A stretch of 55,464 bases of DNA, taken from positions 1 through 55,464 of IMG/VR virus record IMGVR_UViG_3300029319_008445. One strand, given 5' to 3'. Shown here piece after piece: positions 17,420 to 25,473 of the stretch. Each line of letters opens with the position of its first letter. The stretch's first letter is position 1. Position numbers and translations under genes: made by a program. The stretch is from a virus. A model generated the notes under the pieces. The model worked only from the letters and a program-made list of their open reading frames with translations. It was not told where the DNA came from and did no database searches.

Positions 17420-18312
17420 AAGTCTTTATTTGCTATTACATAAAGGATACCCCTCACGGAGGAGCAAATCAGTTCTTAAAAGCTTTAAGGGATAAGTTTG
17501 CAGAAAGGGGTATGTATTCTGAAAACCCGGCCCATTGTGATGTAGTGTTGTTTAATAGCCATCATTATGGAAACGAACTGGCACAACTCAAGAATAGATT
17601 TAACAATAAAGTGTTCGCACACAGAGTCGATGGTCCTATGAGGCTTTATAATGATATGAGCGATCAAAGGGATTTTATTGTACACCAGCTTAACGGTATG
17701 GCTAATGCGACGATTTTTCAGAGTCAATGGTCTCAAGCAAAGAGCGTAGAACTCGGCTTTCAGTGTAAGGCTCCGACAGCTGTCATATGCAATGCACCAG
17801 ACCCAAATATTTTTAATTCGGAATATCAAAAGAAAACAAACGACAAGATAACCTTGATAGCGACGAGTTGGTCAGACAACATGAGGAAGGGATTCAGGTA
17901 TTATAAATTTTTGGATAACAATTTGGATTTTAGTAAGTATGAGTTCTTATTTGCGGGCCGCTCACCGGTGGAGTTTGAAAACATTAAGATGTTAGGCGCA
18001 CTATCCTCTAAAGAATTGGCAAAACATATCAAATCCAGTGATGTTTTTATAACTGCTAGTGAGAACGATCCTTGTTCAAATTCTTTAATCGAAGCTTTGT
18101 CCTGCGGGGTGCCCGCTATTGCCTTAGATAGTGGAGGTCATCCCGAAATTATTAAGGATGGCGGCTGCTTGTTTCAAAATTATGAGGATTTAATGAAAAT
18201 AATGGAAGAAATCCCGTATAATATTAGCAGCTATAAGAAAAACATAGAAGTTGATCACATCGACGATGTCGTTGAAAAATATACAAACTTCTTTAAACAA
18301 TTGCTACGGTAG
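17416..18312 (+). CDS. Glycosyltransferase, GT-B fold (GT4-like), compact
   Basis: A 298-aa compact glycosyltransferase starting at TTG within the upstream stop (TTGA). The N-terminal CYYIKDTPHGGANQFLKAL is the acceptor-side loop and helix. The donor side contains ITASENDPCSNSLIEALSCG followed by VPAIALDSGGHPEII, the usual GT4 phosphate-binding region, here with Asn-Asp-Pro in place of the common E-G-F-G. The middle holds the linker strand ITLIATSWSDNMRKGF. It is followed 4 bases later by the sugar-activation fusion gene. Confidence 0.87.
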   Translation: MKVFICYYIKDTPHGGANQFLKALRDKFAERGMYSENPAHCDVVLFNSHHYGNELAQLKNRFNNKVFAHRVDGPMRLYNDMSDQRDFIVHQLNGMANATIFQSQWSQAKSVELGFQCKAPTAVICNAPDPNIFNSEYQKKTNDKITLIATSWSDNMRKGFRYYKFLDNNLDFSKYEFLFAGRSPVEFENIKMLGALSSKELAKHIKSSDVFITASENDPCSNSLIEALSCGVPAIALDSGGHPEIIKDGGCLFQNYEDLMKIMEEIPYNISSYKKNIEVDHIDDVVEKYTNFFKQLLR

Positions 18313-18316
18313 TAAA

Positions 18317-20377
18317 ATGAAAAAGACAAATTTGATTTTCCCCATGGCTGGCGAAGCTAGTCGGTTCGGATACAGCTTCAAGCCATTCATGAAGTTGGGC
18401 GATCAGACGTTTATTGAAAAGGCAGTTGAGCCGTTTTATAAATGGAGGGAGTATATTGATAAGGTCTATTTTATCTATAGACAAGACCAGGAGGATGATT
18501 ATTCAGTCAGTGAATATTTGTTCAACAATATAGATTTTGAAAAAGATGAAATCGTTCCCATAATTATTCCTGGTAAAACCAAGGGCCCATTGGAAACAAT
18601 TTATACAGCCTTGAGGCAAGAACATATCAAGAACTCCATTGTTTGTGATTGTGATCATCAGATAAAGGTAGATAACTTGTTTGATAAGATTATCGAAACA
18701 GGGTTTGAAAGGACGGTTATTCCTGTCTGGGAAATAGATGAATCTGAAAGCAAGAACTGGTCTAAAATTATAATTGATGGTGCAAAGATCATTAACATTG
18801 TTGAGAAAGAAAAAGTAGATTTTGACAAATACAATGTTTGGGGTATTCTGGGGTGCATCTATTTTCCAAATATGGATTATTTCCTACGGACAGACGGTGT
18901 CTATGTATCTGATGTCTGTCGTAATATATTGAAAACTGAGGATAATTTAGCTTTCTCAGCTATTGATCAAGCGTTCTTTTTTGGCGATCCTGAGATGTTG
19001 GAAAACCATGTTAATCAAAGGCGCAACCAGTGTTCCTTCTTTTTTGACATTGATGGGGTTTTGCTGAAACATAACGATCACTCTTCTAATGAGTTTCGGA
19101 AAAACTTACCCTTGAAAGATAATATTAAGATTTTGAAACAACTTAAACAAAACAATCATAAAATCTTTTTGACGACTGCAAGAAGTACAAAGTATCGGGA
19201 AGGATTAGAGGGACTCTTAAAGAAAATGGATATCCCCTATGATGGTCTCATGACTGGGATGGCGTCTGGACCAAGAGTTCTGGTAAATGATAGAAAACCG
19301 TCAAAACCTTTCACCACACAGGCTAATGCGGTGGAGAGCTACAGAAATGAGCCATTAGTGTTCGATATAAAGAAGCTTTTAGAAAAGAACAGTGAAGTTG
19401 TTGAGAGTGATTTATCAGCTAATTCTGGGGCTCTCACATACCTAATGAGAAGGGGAACGGAGCGGTTCATTAGGAAAATCGTCCGGAAGAATACAGATGA
19501 GTATTTAAAACATATTGACATCTTAAAAAGGCAATATTTCGATCTACAAAGGTTAAATTCTTTCAAGCCTGGTATATGTCCAAATGTTATATCATCTACT
19601 GAGAACAATTTAGAATATTATATCGATATTGAATATCTGGAAGAATATCAGAAACTAAATGCTCATGCTCGTCCAGTCCAGGCTCAAGTGTTAAAGAGGG
19701 TTATAAGGGACCTAAGAAGGAATGTCTATTGTTATAGCAAGTCCTTAAATAAAACAGAGAGAACTGAGTTTTTCAATAATTTTATTGAAAGTAAGATTAT
19801 AACAAAGTTAAATAATTTCTCTATTCAAAATCCATTGATGAAGAGATTGATTAATGGAGATTGTGTCTATATCAATGGCAAGAAATACAGGACGTTAAAA
19901 GAAATTTTTAATAACAAGAATATAATCGATTTTGCACCAAAAGAGATAAGCCCTGTCCATGGTGATTTGACCTTGGAGAATATCTTATATAACACTGTGT
20001 TAGATGACTATAAGCTTATTGATATGGATGGTGCCAAATTAATGGACACGAGATATCTTGACTTGGGTAAATTGTCACAGTCAGTTTTATCTCACTATGA
20101 AGAGTGGAATGATTATGATTTGAAGATTAGCTTTGAAGGGGATAATTTTACTTGTGATTCTTCTTGGTTTGAGTTGAGAGCAGGAGATGAAACATTTATA
20201 AATGAGATCTGGTCGTTTAGAGAGGGTGCTATAGAGAACGCTATATTCTATATGGGGACTTATTTTATAAGATTTACACCCTTTCGCTTAAAAAAAGGAA
20301 TCAACCATGGTATATTTGCATTAATTATGGCAGTTGTGTGGTTGAATAAATTAAGCCATATAAAGGAGAAAAGTTAA
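18317..20377 (+). CDS. Nucleotidyltransferase-HAD phosphatase-APH kinase fusion
   Basis: A 686-aa three-domain protein. ATG 18317 is chosen because the first residues after it (KKTNLIFPMAGEASRFGYSF) are the start of the nucleotidyltransferase fold; the frame is open to 18251 but that part overlaps the GT gene. Residues 1-235: sugar-phosphate nucleotidyltransferase, with the G-x-x-SRF...KPF signature and Asp in CDCDHQI. Residues 238-345: HAD phosphatase with FFFDIDGVL (Asp244, Asp246), the Thr motif LTTARS and a VNDRKP loop. Residues 400-686: APH/choline-kinase-like, with HGDLTLEN (His548, Asp550, Asn555) and metal-binding LIDMDG (Asp569). It could phosphorylate, trim and activate one sugar; substrate unknown. 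Confidence 0.87.
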   Translation: MKKTNLIFPMAGEASRFGYSFKPFMKLGDQTFIEKAVEPFYKWREYIDKVYFIYRQDQEDDYSVSEYLFNNIDFEKDEIVPIIIPGKTKGPLETIYTALRQEHIKNSIVCDCDHQIKVDNLFDKIIETGFERTVIPVWEIDESESKNWSKIIIDGAKIINIVEKEKVDFDKYNVWGILGCIYFPNMDYFLRTDGVYVSDVCRNILKTEDNLAFSAIDQAFFFGDPEMLENHVNQRRNQCSFFFDIDGVLLKHNDHSSNEFRKNLPLKDNIKILKQLKQNNHKIFLTTARSTKYREGLEGLLKKMDIPYDGLMTGMASGPRVLVNDRKPSKPFTTQANAVESYRNEPLVFDIKKLLEKNSEVVESDLSANSGALTYLMRRGTERFIRKIVRKNTDEYLKHIDILKRQYFDLQRLNSFKPGICPNVISSTENNLEYYIDIEYLEEYQKLNAHARPVQAQVLKRVIRDLRRNVYCYSKSLNKTERTEFFNNFIESKIITKLNNFSIQNPLMKRLINGDCVYINGKKYRTLKEIFNNKNIIDFAPKEISPVHGDLTLENILYNTVLDDYKLIDMDGAKLMDTRYLDLGKLSQSVLSHYEEWNDYDLKISFEGDNFTCDSSWFELRAGDETFINEIWSFREGAIENAIFYMGTYFIRFTPFRLKKGINHGIFALIMAVVWLNKLSHIKEKS

Positions 20378-20378
20378 A

Positions 20379-21083
20379 ATGAAAGAAAGAGTCGACATAG
20401 AAATAGATATTTACTATGATGGTAGCGACAGAATAGAAGAATACTTACACAAAGTAGATGGTGTCACTACCAATATCGGATTCTTGAAGAAGTCAGGAAT
20501 TGTAGATTATTCTCAATTTATTAGAGATACCCTGTCACTGAACGAGGACAACAAACCAATATCGTTTCAGGTGTTTTCAGATTCTAGAGAAGGTGCCAAA
20601 CTCCAAGCACTGAAGATAGCTTCTTTCTCTCCTGAAGTGTTTGTTAAGATCCCCGTTGTTAGCCCCACAGGCGAGAGTTTTTCGTCCTTGGTCGAGGAAA
20701 TGGTTTTTAAAAACGGTTTGAACATTAATACTACATGTGTTTATACAAAAGGCCAGATTGACGAACTAGCTTTTTTGAACAAGGCTGAATATCCAACTAT
20801 AGTTTCTATTTTTTGTGGAAGAATCGGTGACACTGGGCACGATCCACTGGATATCGTAAATTATGCGGTTTCTAGATTTCGAAACAATGATAATGTAAGG
20901 ATTTTGTGGGCCGGCTGCCAAAGGGTATGTGATATTTTAACTGCTCAAGAATCTGGGTGTGATATTATCACTGTCCCAGAGGGAGTTCTTAAGAAAATGG
21001 ATAGGATTGGTATGTCTTTGGCAGACTTTTCTCTTAAGACATCTATAGATTTTCACAACGATGGTGTCGACCTGGTGCTTTAA
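20379..21083 (+). CDS. Transaldolase family protein (TalC/FSA type)
   Basis: A 234-aa class I aldolase of the small transaldolase/fructose-6-phosphate aldolase type. Visible signatures are DGVTTNIGFLKKSG near the N-terminus, the Schiff-base lysine Lys90 in VFVKIPVV, GLNINTTCVY, and IFCGRIGDTGHDP. Length fits TalC/FSA (about 215-230 aa). Cyanophages carry talC as an auxiliary metabolic gene, where it redirects carbon towards pentose phosphates. Here the gene is one base after the sugar-activation fusion inside a sugar-nucleotide operon, so it may instead supply a sugar phosphate such as sedoheptulose 7-phosphate; this is inference. Confidence 0.88.
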   Translation: MKERVDIEIDIYYDGSDRIEEYLHKVDGVTTNIGFLKKSGIVDYSQFIRDTLSLNEDNKPISFQVFSDSREGAKLQALKIASFSPEVFVKIPVVSPTGESFSSLVEEMVFKNGLNINTTCVYTKGQIDELAFLNKAEYPTIVSIFCGRIGDTGHDPLDIVNYAVSRFRNNDNVRILWAGCQRVCDILTAQESGCDIITVPEGVLKKMDRIGMSLADFSLKTSIDFHNDGVDLVL

Positions 21084-21088
21084 ACATT

Positions 21089-21661
21089 ATGGATATAGAA
21101 AAACTTTTAGAAAACATTCCCGATAAAAGGGAGTGGAAAACAACTACTTCTCACAAATTCAAAAGAGACTTATATGAGCTTTTCAATGAGTTGGGTTTGC
21201 AAGACTCTAAAATTGTGGAACTAGGAACACACCATGGGCATACTACACGAATTTTGAGTTTTCTATTTAATGAAGTTGTAACCTATGATATCATTGATGA
21301 TGGGTTTTCTAAGAAACTCAACCAAGATCGTGAGAACATAACTCATAGATATCAGGATATTTATGAGTTTCCGTGGTGGGAAGAGTGTGCCGGCGCAGAT
21401 GTTGTTTTTATTGATGCCGTGCATAAATACGAAGAAGCAAAGAAAGATATACAAAATGCCTTAAAAATCGAGGGTGTTCGTTATATAATATTTGATGATT
21501 ATGGGATGTTTCCAAGTGTCAAGAATGCAGTGCTTGAAAGTATGAATGACGCTTGGCCTAGATTTAAACCATATAAGTATATTGGCGAACCACCTGGATC
21601 TGATTGTCGTCCTGGCAAGACTTTACAAGACTGGGAAGGTCTCGTTTGTAAAGTTGGGTAA
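21089..21661 (+). CDS. Class I SAM-dependent methyltransferase-like
   Basis: A 190-aa Rossmann-fold protein of the Methyltransf_24 kind. It has the SAM-binding motif VELGTHHGHTTRIL, the acidic strand end VVTYDIIDD, the catalytic-region motif DVVFIDAVHKYEEAKKDI and later YIIFDDYG. It probably methylates a hydroxyl or amino group on a sugar of the glycan, given its place. The C-terminus (GSDCRPGKTLQDWEGLVCKVG) fills the fold. A second possible acceptor is the phage protein or nucleic acid. ATG 21089 has no strong ribosome-binding site. Confidence 0.82.
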   Translation: MDIEKLLENIPDKREWKTTTSHKFKRDLYELFNELGLQDSKIVELGTHHGHTTRILSFLFNEVVTYDIIDDGFSKKLNQDRENITHRYQDIYEFPWWEECAGADVVFIDAVHKYEEAKKDIQNALKIEGVRYIIFDDYGMFPSVKNAVLESMNDAWPRFKPYKYIGEPPGSDCRPGKTLQDWEGLVCKVG

Positions 21662-21671
21662 TAACTTGAAA

Positions 21672-22520
21672 ATGGGGAAGAATATATCCGTATACGGTTC
21701 TACCGGTTTTATAGGTGGTAGGTTTTGCCAGTTATACCACAATAATATTGTCAGGATCCCTAGAGAACAAAGAAAACCGGAGACAAATGAAGTCCTGTAT
21801 TTCATAAGCACCACAAACAACTACAACATATTTGACAACCCTCACGTCGACATTGAAACAAATTTAAGTCTCTTGATTGATGTTTTAGAACAATGTAAGG
21901 GAAGGGAAGATATAGTTTTCAACTTTATCAGTTCTTGGTTTGTGTATGGAAAGACAGATGATTTACCTGCTCATGAAAACTCTGTGTGTAATCCTAGGGG
22001 ATTTTATTCTATTACGAAAAGGACTGCTGAGCAGCTTCTAACATCCTACTGTGAGACATTTAAAATAAAATATCGCATACTTCGCCTAGGTAATGTCTTT
22101 GGTGAGACTGATGCTGATGTCTCTAAAAAGAAGAATGCGATGCAATACTTGATCAATGAAATTTACAACGATAGGGATGTAAATCTATACGATGATGGTA
22201 GTAATGTGAGAGATTATATTTACGTTGATGAAGCCTGTCGTGCGATTAAATTATGCATCGATGCTGCTCCTTGTAATGAAATAATCAATATAGGAAGCGG
22301 CAATCCCACAACTATCAGAGAAATCATGTCTTATTGTAGAGACAAGCTAAATTCAAAAAGCAAGTTCGTTTCCATTGATGCACCGGAGTTTCACAAGATT
22401 GTGCAAGTCAAAAATATGTATTTAGACATCACCAAATTAAAGAACCTTGGATATGTTCCGGATCTTAATATATGGGACAAGATAGATGTAATAATGAATA
22501 ACTTGGGGGCTGAATTATGA
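21672..22520 (+). CDS. Extended SDR, NAD-dependent epimerase/dehydratase
   Basis: A 282-aa extended SDR. ATG 21672 is preferred; TTG 21666 would add two residues. The open frame back to 21546 lies inside the methyltransferase gene and is not protein-like. The NAD-binding loop is YGSTGFIGG, the active-site pair sits in GFYSITKRTAEQL (Y-x3-K), and RDYIYVDEACRAI and INIGSGNPTTIREI are typical of NDP-sugar epimerases/reductases. The N-terminal Rossmann half is short, with the usual acidic NAD-discriminating region missing. It could be a 4-ketoreductase or 3,5-epimerase-type partner of the RmlB-like enzyme encoded next, with which it overlaps by ATGA. Confidence 0.85.
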   Translation: MGKNISVYGSTGFIGGRFCQLYHNNIVRIPREQRKPETNEVLYFISTTNNYNIFDNPHVDIETNLSLLIDVLEQCKGREDIVFNFISSWFVYGKTDDLPAHENSVCNPRGFYSITKRTAEQLLTSYCETFKIKYRILRLGNVFGETDADVSKKKNAMQYLINEIYNDRDVNLYDDGSNVRDYIYVDEACRAIKLCIDAAPCNEIINIGSGNPTTIREIMSYCRDKLNSKSKFVSIDAPEFHKIVQVKNMYLDITKLKNLGYVPDLNIWDKIDVIMNNLGAEL

Positions 22521-23410
22521 GATTTGTTGTCACCGGTGGTCGTGGATTTATAGGAAGTCACTTCGTAGAAGAAGCTTTGAGGATGGGACATAGCGTTGTT
22601 GACATAGATAAGATTACTTATTGTGCTCACTCGAATCTACCATGGGATAATCACAAGAATTATAAACTTATCAAACAAGATATAACGGAATTAAAGCACT
22701 TGCCTAGTTGTGATGTCTTAATCAATTTTGCAGCAGAAAGCCATGTTGATAATTCCATCAATGAGACTGCTCCATTTGTTAGAAGTAATATTCTGGGTGT
22801 TCACAATTTGCTAGAACTAGTCAGGGGCAAGAAAGAGTACGATAGGCCGCTGTTCTTTCAGATAAGCACAGATGAAGTCTATGGGGATTCTTTGGAGAAA
22901 TATTTTGCAGAAGAGGATCGTCTCAATCCAAGCAATCCCTATTCAGCCAGCAAGGCTGCAGCAGAAATGTTGGTTCTTTCGTATAATAAGACTTATGGAA
23001 TGGATTATGTTATAACAAGAAGCACCAACAATTATGGGGAAAGACAATATCACGAGAAGCTAATACCAAAGATTCAGGATTGCATTAAACATTGTCGCAA
23101 GATTCCGATCCATGGCACCGGCGAATATGTTCGTGATTGGTTATATGTCAAAGATAATATAGATGCTTTGTTTACAATCATAGACCGCAAAATCACAAAT
23201 GAGATTCTCAACATTGGTGCAAACAATCATCTGCAAAATTTAGAAGTTGTAGATACGGTCCTAGGGTGGCACTCCTTGACTCCCTTAAATATGGTACAGT
23301 TTGTAGAGAACAGATGGGGTCAAGATATCAAGTACGCAGTCGACTGCACAAAGATGGAAAAACTAGGCTGGAAGCCAAAATATAATAATGGACTACATCG
23401 TTGGTATTAA
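22517..23410 (+). CDS. RmlB-like NDP-glucose 4,6-dehydratase
   Basis: A 297-aa extended SDR resembling dTDP-glucose 4,6-dehydratase. It has TGGRGFIGSHF for NAD, the dehydratase signature FQISTDEVYGDS (Thr118, Asp119, Glu120: the Asp/Glu pair used for water elimination), Y142-x3-K146 in NPYSASKAAAEM and TRSTNNYGERQYHEKLIP. It would turn an NDP-glucose into the 4-keto-6-deoxy intermediate used by the aminotransferase and by the E1-like enzyme. It is slightly shorter than cellular RmlB (about 350 aa); the C-terminal substrate domain is trimmed. It probably feeds most branches of the island. Nucleotide specificity (dTDP, CDP, UDP) is unknown. Confidence 0.9.
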   Translation: MRFVVTGGRGFIGSHFVEEALRMGHSVVDIDKITYCAHSNLPWDNHKNYKLIKQDITELKHLPSCDVLINFAAESHVDNSINETAPFVRSNILGVHNLLELVRGKKEYDRPLFFQISTDEVYGDSLEKYFAEEDRLNPSNPYSASKAAAEMLVLSYNKTYGMDYVITRSTNNYGERQYHEKLIPKIQDCIKHCRKIPIHGTGEYVRDWLYVKDNIDALFTIIDRKITNEILNIGANNHLQNLEVVDTVLGWHSLTPLNMVQFVENRWGQDIKYAVDCTKMEKLGWKPKYNNGLHRWY

Positions 23411-23426
23411 AAACAAAGGAAGTAAA

Positions 23427-24194
23427 ATGAGCAAAACACAGATTGATTTTATAATCCCCTCTTACAGTTCTCCAATGTTAACAATATGTTGTATTAGGAG
23501 TTTCGAGAAGAATAAAGGTGATTTTGATTTTAGGTACATAATCGTCGAGAATGCATGTGATGATTCTTATAAAGAAGATGTATTACTGGTTAGCGAAAAT
23601 GTTCTATGGATTAATAATCCCAGTAAGAACACTATTGCTGCTAATCGCCACGCCTGGGGTAATGCAGAGGCAATTGAGATTGGTTTACAAAACTCAACCT
23701 CGGAGTATGTTTTTATATGTCATAATGACGTCGCAGCAACTCATCCGGATTGGATGAAAACACTCTATAGTAAGGTGGAGGAGGGTTGCAAAATGGTGGG
23801 TACAAGGTTCGATAATCCAGAAAGCCAGCGGATAGGTGCTTTGCATCAATCCGGCCTGTTAATCAACAGGGAGGTGGCTTTAAACGTGCCTTCTATATAT
23901 CCAGAGTGGGATGAAGAGTCTAGCTCATGGAAGCTAGATGTTGGTGATGCATTTACAAGATATTGTAGGCAAAATGATTTAGAATATTTCTGCTTTCGCA
24001 ACACTCACAATAGAAATGTTGATATAGAATTACCAACCCCATACAACGAAATGACTTTTGATAGAGTGATAGACTCTGATGGGAATGTCATTTATATGCA
24101 CCTAGGAAGGGGTTCAATGAAGCAGTCAAACAGATATTATGGGAAAAACAATATTGAACAATGGAAGAATTTTCTAGAGGGTGAGATTCTATGA
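23427..24194 (+). CDS. Glycosyltransferase, GT-A fold (GT2-like)
   Basis: A 255-aa GT2-like enzyme from ATG 23427, with AAAGGAAG about 5 bases upstream; the frame is open to 23388 but that part overlaps the upstream gene. N-terminal IDFIIPSYSSPMLTICCIRS is the donor strand and helix, YVFICHNDVAATHPDWM is the DxD-position loop (HND variant), and LLINREVALNVPSIYPEWDEE followed by SWKLDVGDAF is the acceptor side. It ends in an ATGA overlap with a small gene. Last glycosyltransferase of the island. Confidence 0.88.
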   Translation: MSKTQIDFIIPSYSSPMLTICCIRSFEKNKGDFDFRYIIVENACDDSYKEDVLLVSENVLWINNPSKNTIAANRHAWGNAEAIEIGLQNSTSEYVFICHNDVAATHPDWMKTLYSKVEEGCKMVGTRFDNPESQRIGALHQSGLLINREVALNVPSIYPEWDEESSSWKLDVGDAFTRYCRQNDLEYFCFRNTHNRNVDIELPTPYNEMTFDRVIDSDGNVIYMHLGRGSMKQSNRYYGKNNIEQWKNFLEGEIL

Positions 24195-24346
24195 ACAGTT
24201 ATGAAGAGCAGTATAATGCTCTCAAAGAACGAGTGGAGCAGTTAATTGTTGCCTTCGAAGCAGGCAAGGAATACCAATTCGATCCTGAAAAGTTTGACCA
24301 AATGGTTTATGATTTAAAAAACTACATTTCAGGTGGTAGGAAATAG
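24191..24346 (+). CDS. Small protein, 51 aa, unknown
   Basis: A 51-aa open frame starting ATG 24191 in ATGA overlap with the glycosyltransferase stop, preceded by GAGGGTGAG. The product is charged and predicted helical (MNSYEEQYNALKERVEQLIV at the start), then YQFDPEKFDQMVYDL and a short basic end SGGRK. No known domain. The tight coupling and sensible composition support a real gene. It ends directly before the only sizeable intergenic gap in the window. Confidence 0.6.
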   Translation: MNSYEEQYNALKERVEQLIVAFEAGKEYQFDPEKFDQMVYDLKNYISGGRK

Positions 24347-24350
24347 GGTC

Positions 24351-24358
24351 ACTAAATA
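24351..24358 (+). promoter_or_regulatory. Late-promoter-like motif ACTAAATA
   Basis: The gap after the small gene contains ACTAAATA, close to the T4-like late promoter core (TATAAATA) recognised by gp55-type sigma factors. It sits in non-coding sequence at the head of the gp55 and baseplate genes, which would need late expression. One AT-rich octamer can occur by chance, so this is only a candidate. Confidence 0.35.
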
Positions 24359-24369
24359 AGCATTGGGCT

Positions 24370-24398
24370 TTAACAGGTTTAAAAAAATGTATTATAAT
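24370..24398 (+). promoter_or_regulatory. Sigma70-like promoter, TTAACA-17-TATAAT
   Basis: TTAACA at 24370-24375 (5 of 6 match to TTGACA), a 17-base spacer with an A-tract, then a perfect TATAAT at 24393-24398. Initiation would fall near 24404-24406, about 20 bases before the next gene. It lies in the only intergenic gap over 70 bases in the window, which supports a real host-polymerase promoter for the genes from 24426 on. Confidence 0.65.
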
Positions 24399-24425
24399 AT
24401 ATTCAATATCGGGTGATTGTGGGTA

Positions 24426-25310
24426 ATGGCTAGGTGTTTAGTAACAGGACATAAAGGATATATCGGTTCTCGGCTTTTTGAAAGACTACAAGAGCTAGGT
24501 CATGAGGTTCTGGGAATCGATTTACAAGAGGATTTTCCAAAGGATATAAGGGATTTTTTTAATGAAGATTTCGGCAGTGAGGTCTACCCTGCATATTGGA
24601 ATTTTAAACCAGAGTATGTCTTTCATCTAGCTGCAATTCCCAGAGTCGCTTATAGTATTGAGGAGCCTGTAAAAACAACGAAGAATAATATCCTCGCCGG
24701 CAGTATGGTTCTTAACTTCGCTAGAAAGGTCGGGGCCAAACGATTAATTTATGCCGGCTCTTCTTCTGTTGTAGGCAACGGAGACGGCCCTGCAAGCCCG
24801 TATGCTTTGCAGAAACTGTATACGGAGATGGAGTGCCGGATATACTCTGAACTGTACGGCTTAGACACCGTTACGTTAAGATATTTTAATGTGTATTCTC
24901 CGGATCAACAAGCAAAAACAGCATATGCTACGGCAGTGGCAAATTGGATGCAGCATATACGGGATGACAAACTCCCCTTTATTACCGGCGACGGTGAACA
25001 AAGAAGAGATATGGCTAATCGCGAAGATGTCGTGTCAGCTAACATTTTTGCAATGGAATACGAAGGGACATTTAACGGCCAACAGTTTGATGTGGGCACT
25101 GGAGACAATATATCTTTAAATGAAATGAAGAAGATAGTAGAAGAACATATTCCAAATGTTGTTTTCGAATATGTTGCAGAAAGAAAAGGAGATGTTAGGC
25201 TCACAAAGGCGGATATCCAACCTTTACGGGATTTAGGCTGGGAGCCTCAATATACGATTGAGAAAGGAATTCATGAATGCTTTAGGAGGTTAAAAAATGA
25301 AATTATCTAA
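24426..25310 (+). CDS. Extended SDR, GalE/WbpP-like NDP-hexose 4-epimerase
   Basis: A 294-aa extended SDR; ATG 24426 is preferred, with TTG 24417 possible. It has the NAD loop TGHKGYIGSRL, YVFHLAAIPRVAYSIEEP, the active-site Ser region YAGSSSVVGNGDG and YALQK (Y-x3-K), and then LRYFNVYSPDQQAKTAYATAV, the substrate loop common to UDP-glucose and UDP-GlcNAc 4-epimerases. The REDVVSANIFAME motif is also typical. It belongs functionally with the island but is transcribed after the intergenic promoter, together with transcription and baseplate genes. Exact sugar specificity is not readable. Confidence 0.9.
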   Translation: MARCLVTGHKGYIGSRLFERLQELGHEVLGIDLQEDFPKDIRDFFNEDFGSEVYPAYWNFKPEYVFHLAAIPRVAYSIEEPVKTTKNNILAGSMVLNFARKVGAKRLIYAGSSSVVGNGDGPASPYALQKLYTEMECRIYSELYGLDTVTLRYFNVYSPDQQAKTAYATAVANWMQHIRDDKLPFITGDGEQRRDMANREDVVSANIFAMEYEGTFNGQQFDVGTGDNISLNEMKKIVEEHIPNVVFEYVAERKGDVRLTKADIQPLRDLGWEPQYTIEKGIHECFRRLKNEII

Positions 25311-25473
25311 TCAGGCACTGGGATCTATTATGATGGCTTTACAAAAGTCTTTGATGGAACAAAGTGACGTTACAGAAACTTTAAAAAGTTTTGAATTGGT
25401 GGTGGATGACAATAGTGAAGAACTGGTGGTAACAAACCCGCCACTCGTTAAGTTTGATAACGAGGATGCCTAG
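25297..25473 (+). CDS. Small protein, 58 aa, conserved-type phage hypothetical
   Basis: A 58-aa protein starting ATG 25297, with a perfect AGGAGG site at 25284-25289 inside the end of the SDR gene. It begins MKLSNQALGSIMMALQKSL and continues with an acidic tail (VVDDNSEELVV). I recall similar short proteins upstream of gp55 in marine T4-like phages, but no function is known to me. Its stop overlaps the zinc-ribbon gene start region. Confidence 0.75.
   Translation: MKLSNQALGSIMMALQKSLMEQSDVTETLKSFELVVDDNSEELVVTNPPLVKFDNEDA

Noticed and set aside
21546-21671. Longer N-terminus for the SDR at 21672
   Set aside because: It lies inside the methyltransferase gene in another frame, and the Rossmann strand begins right after ATG 21672.
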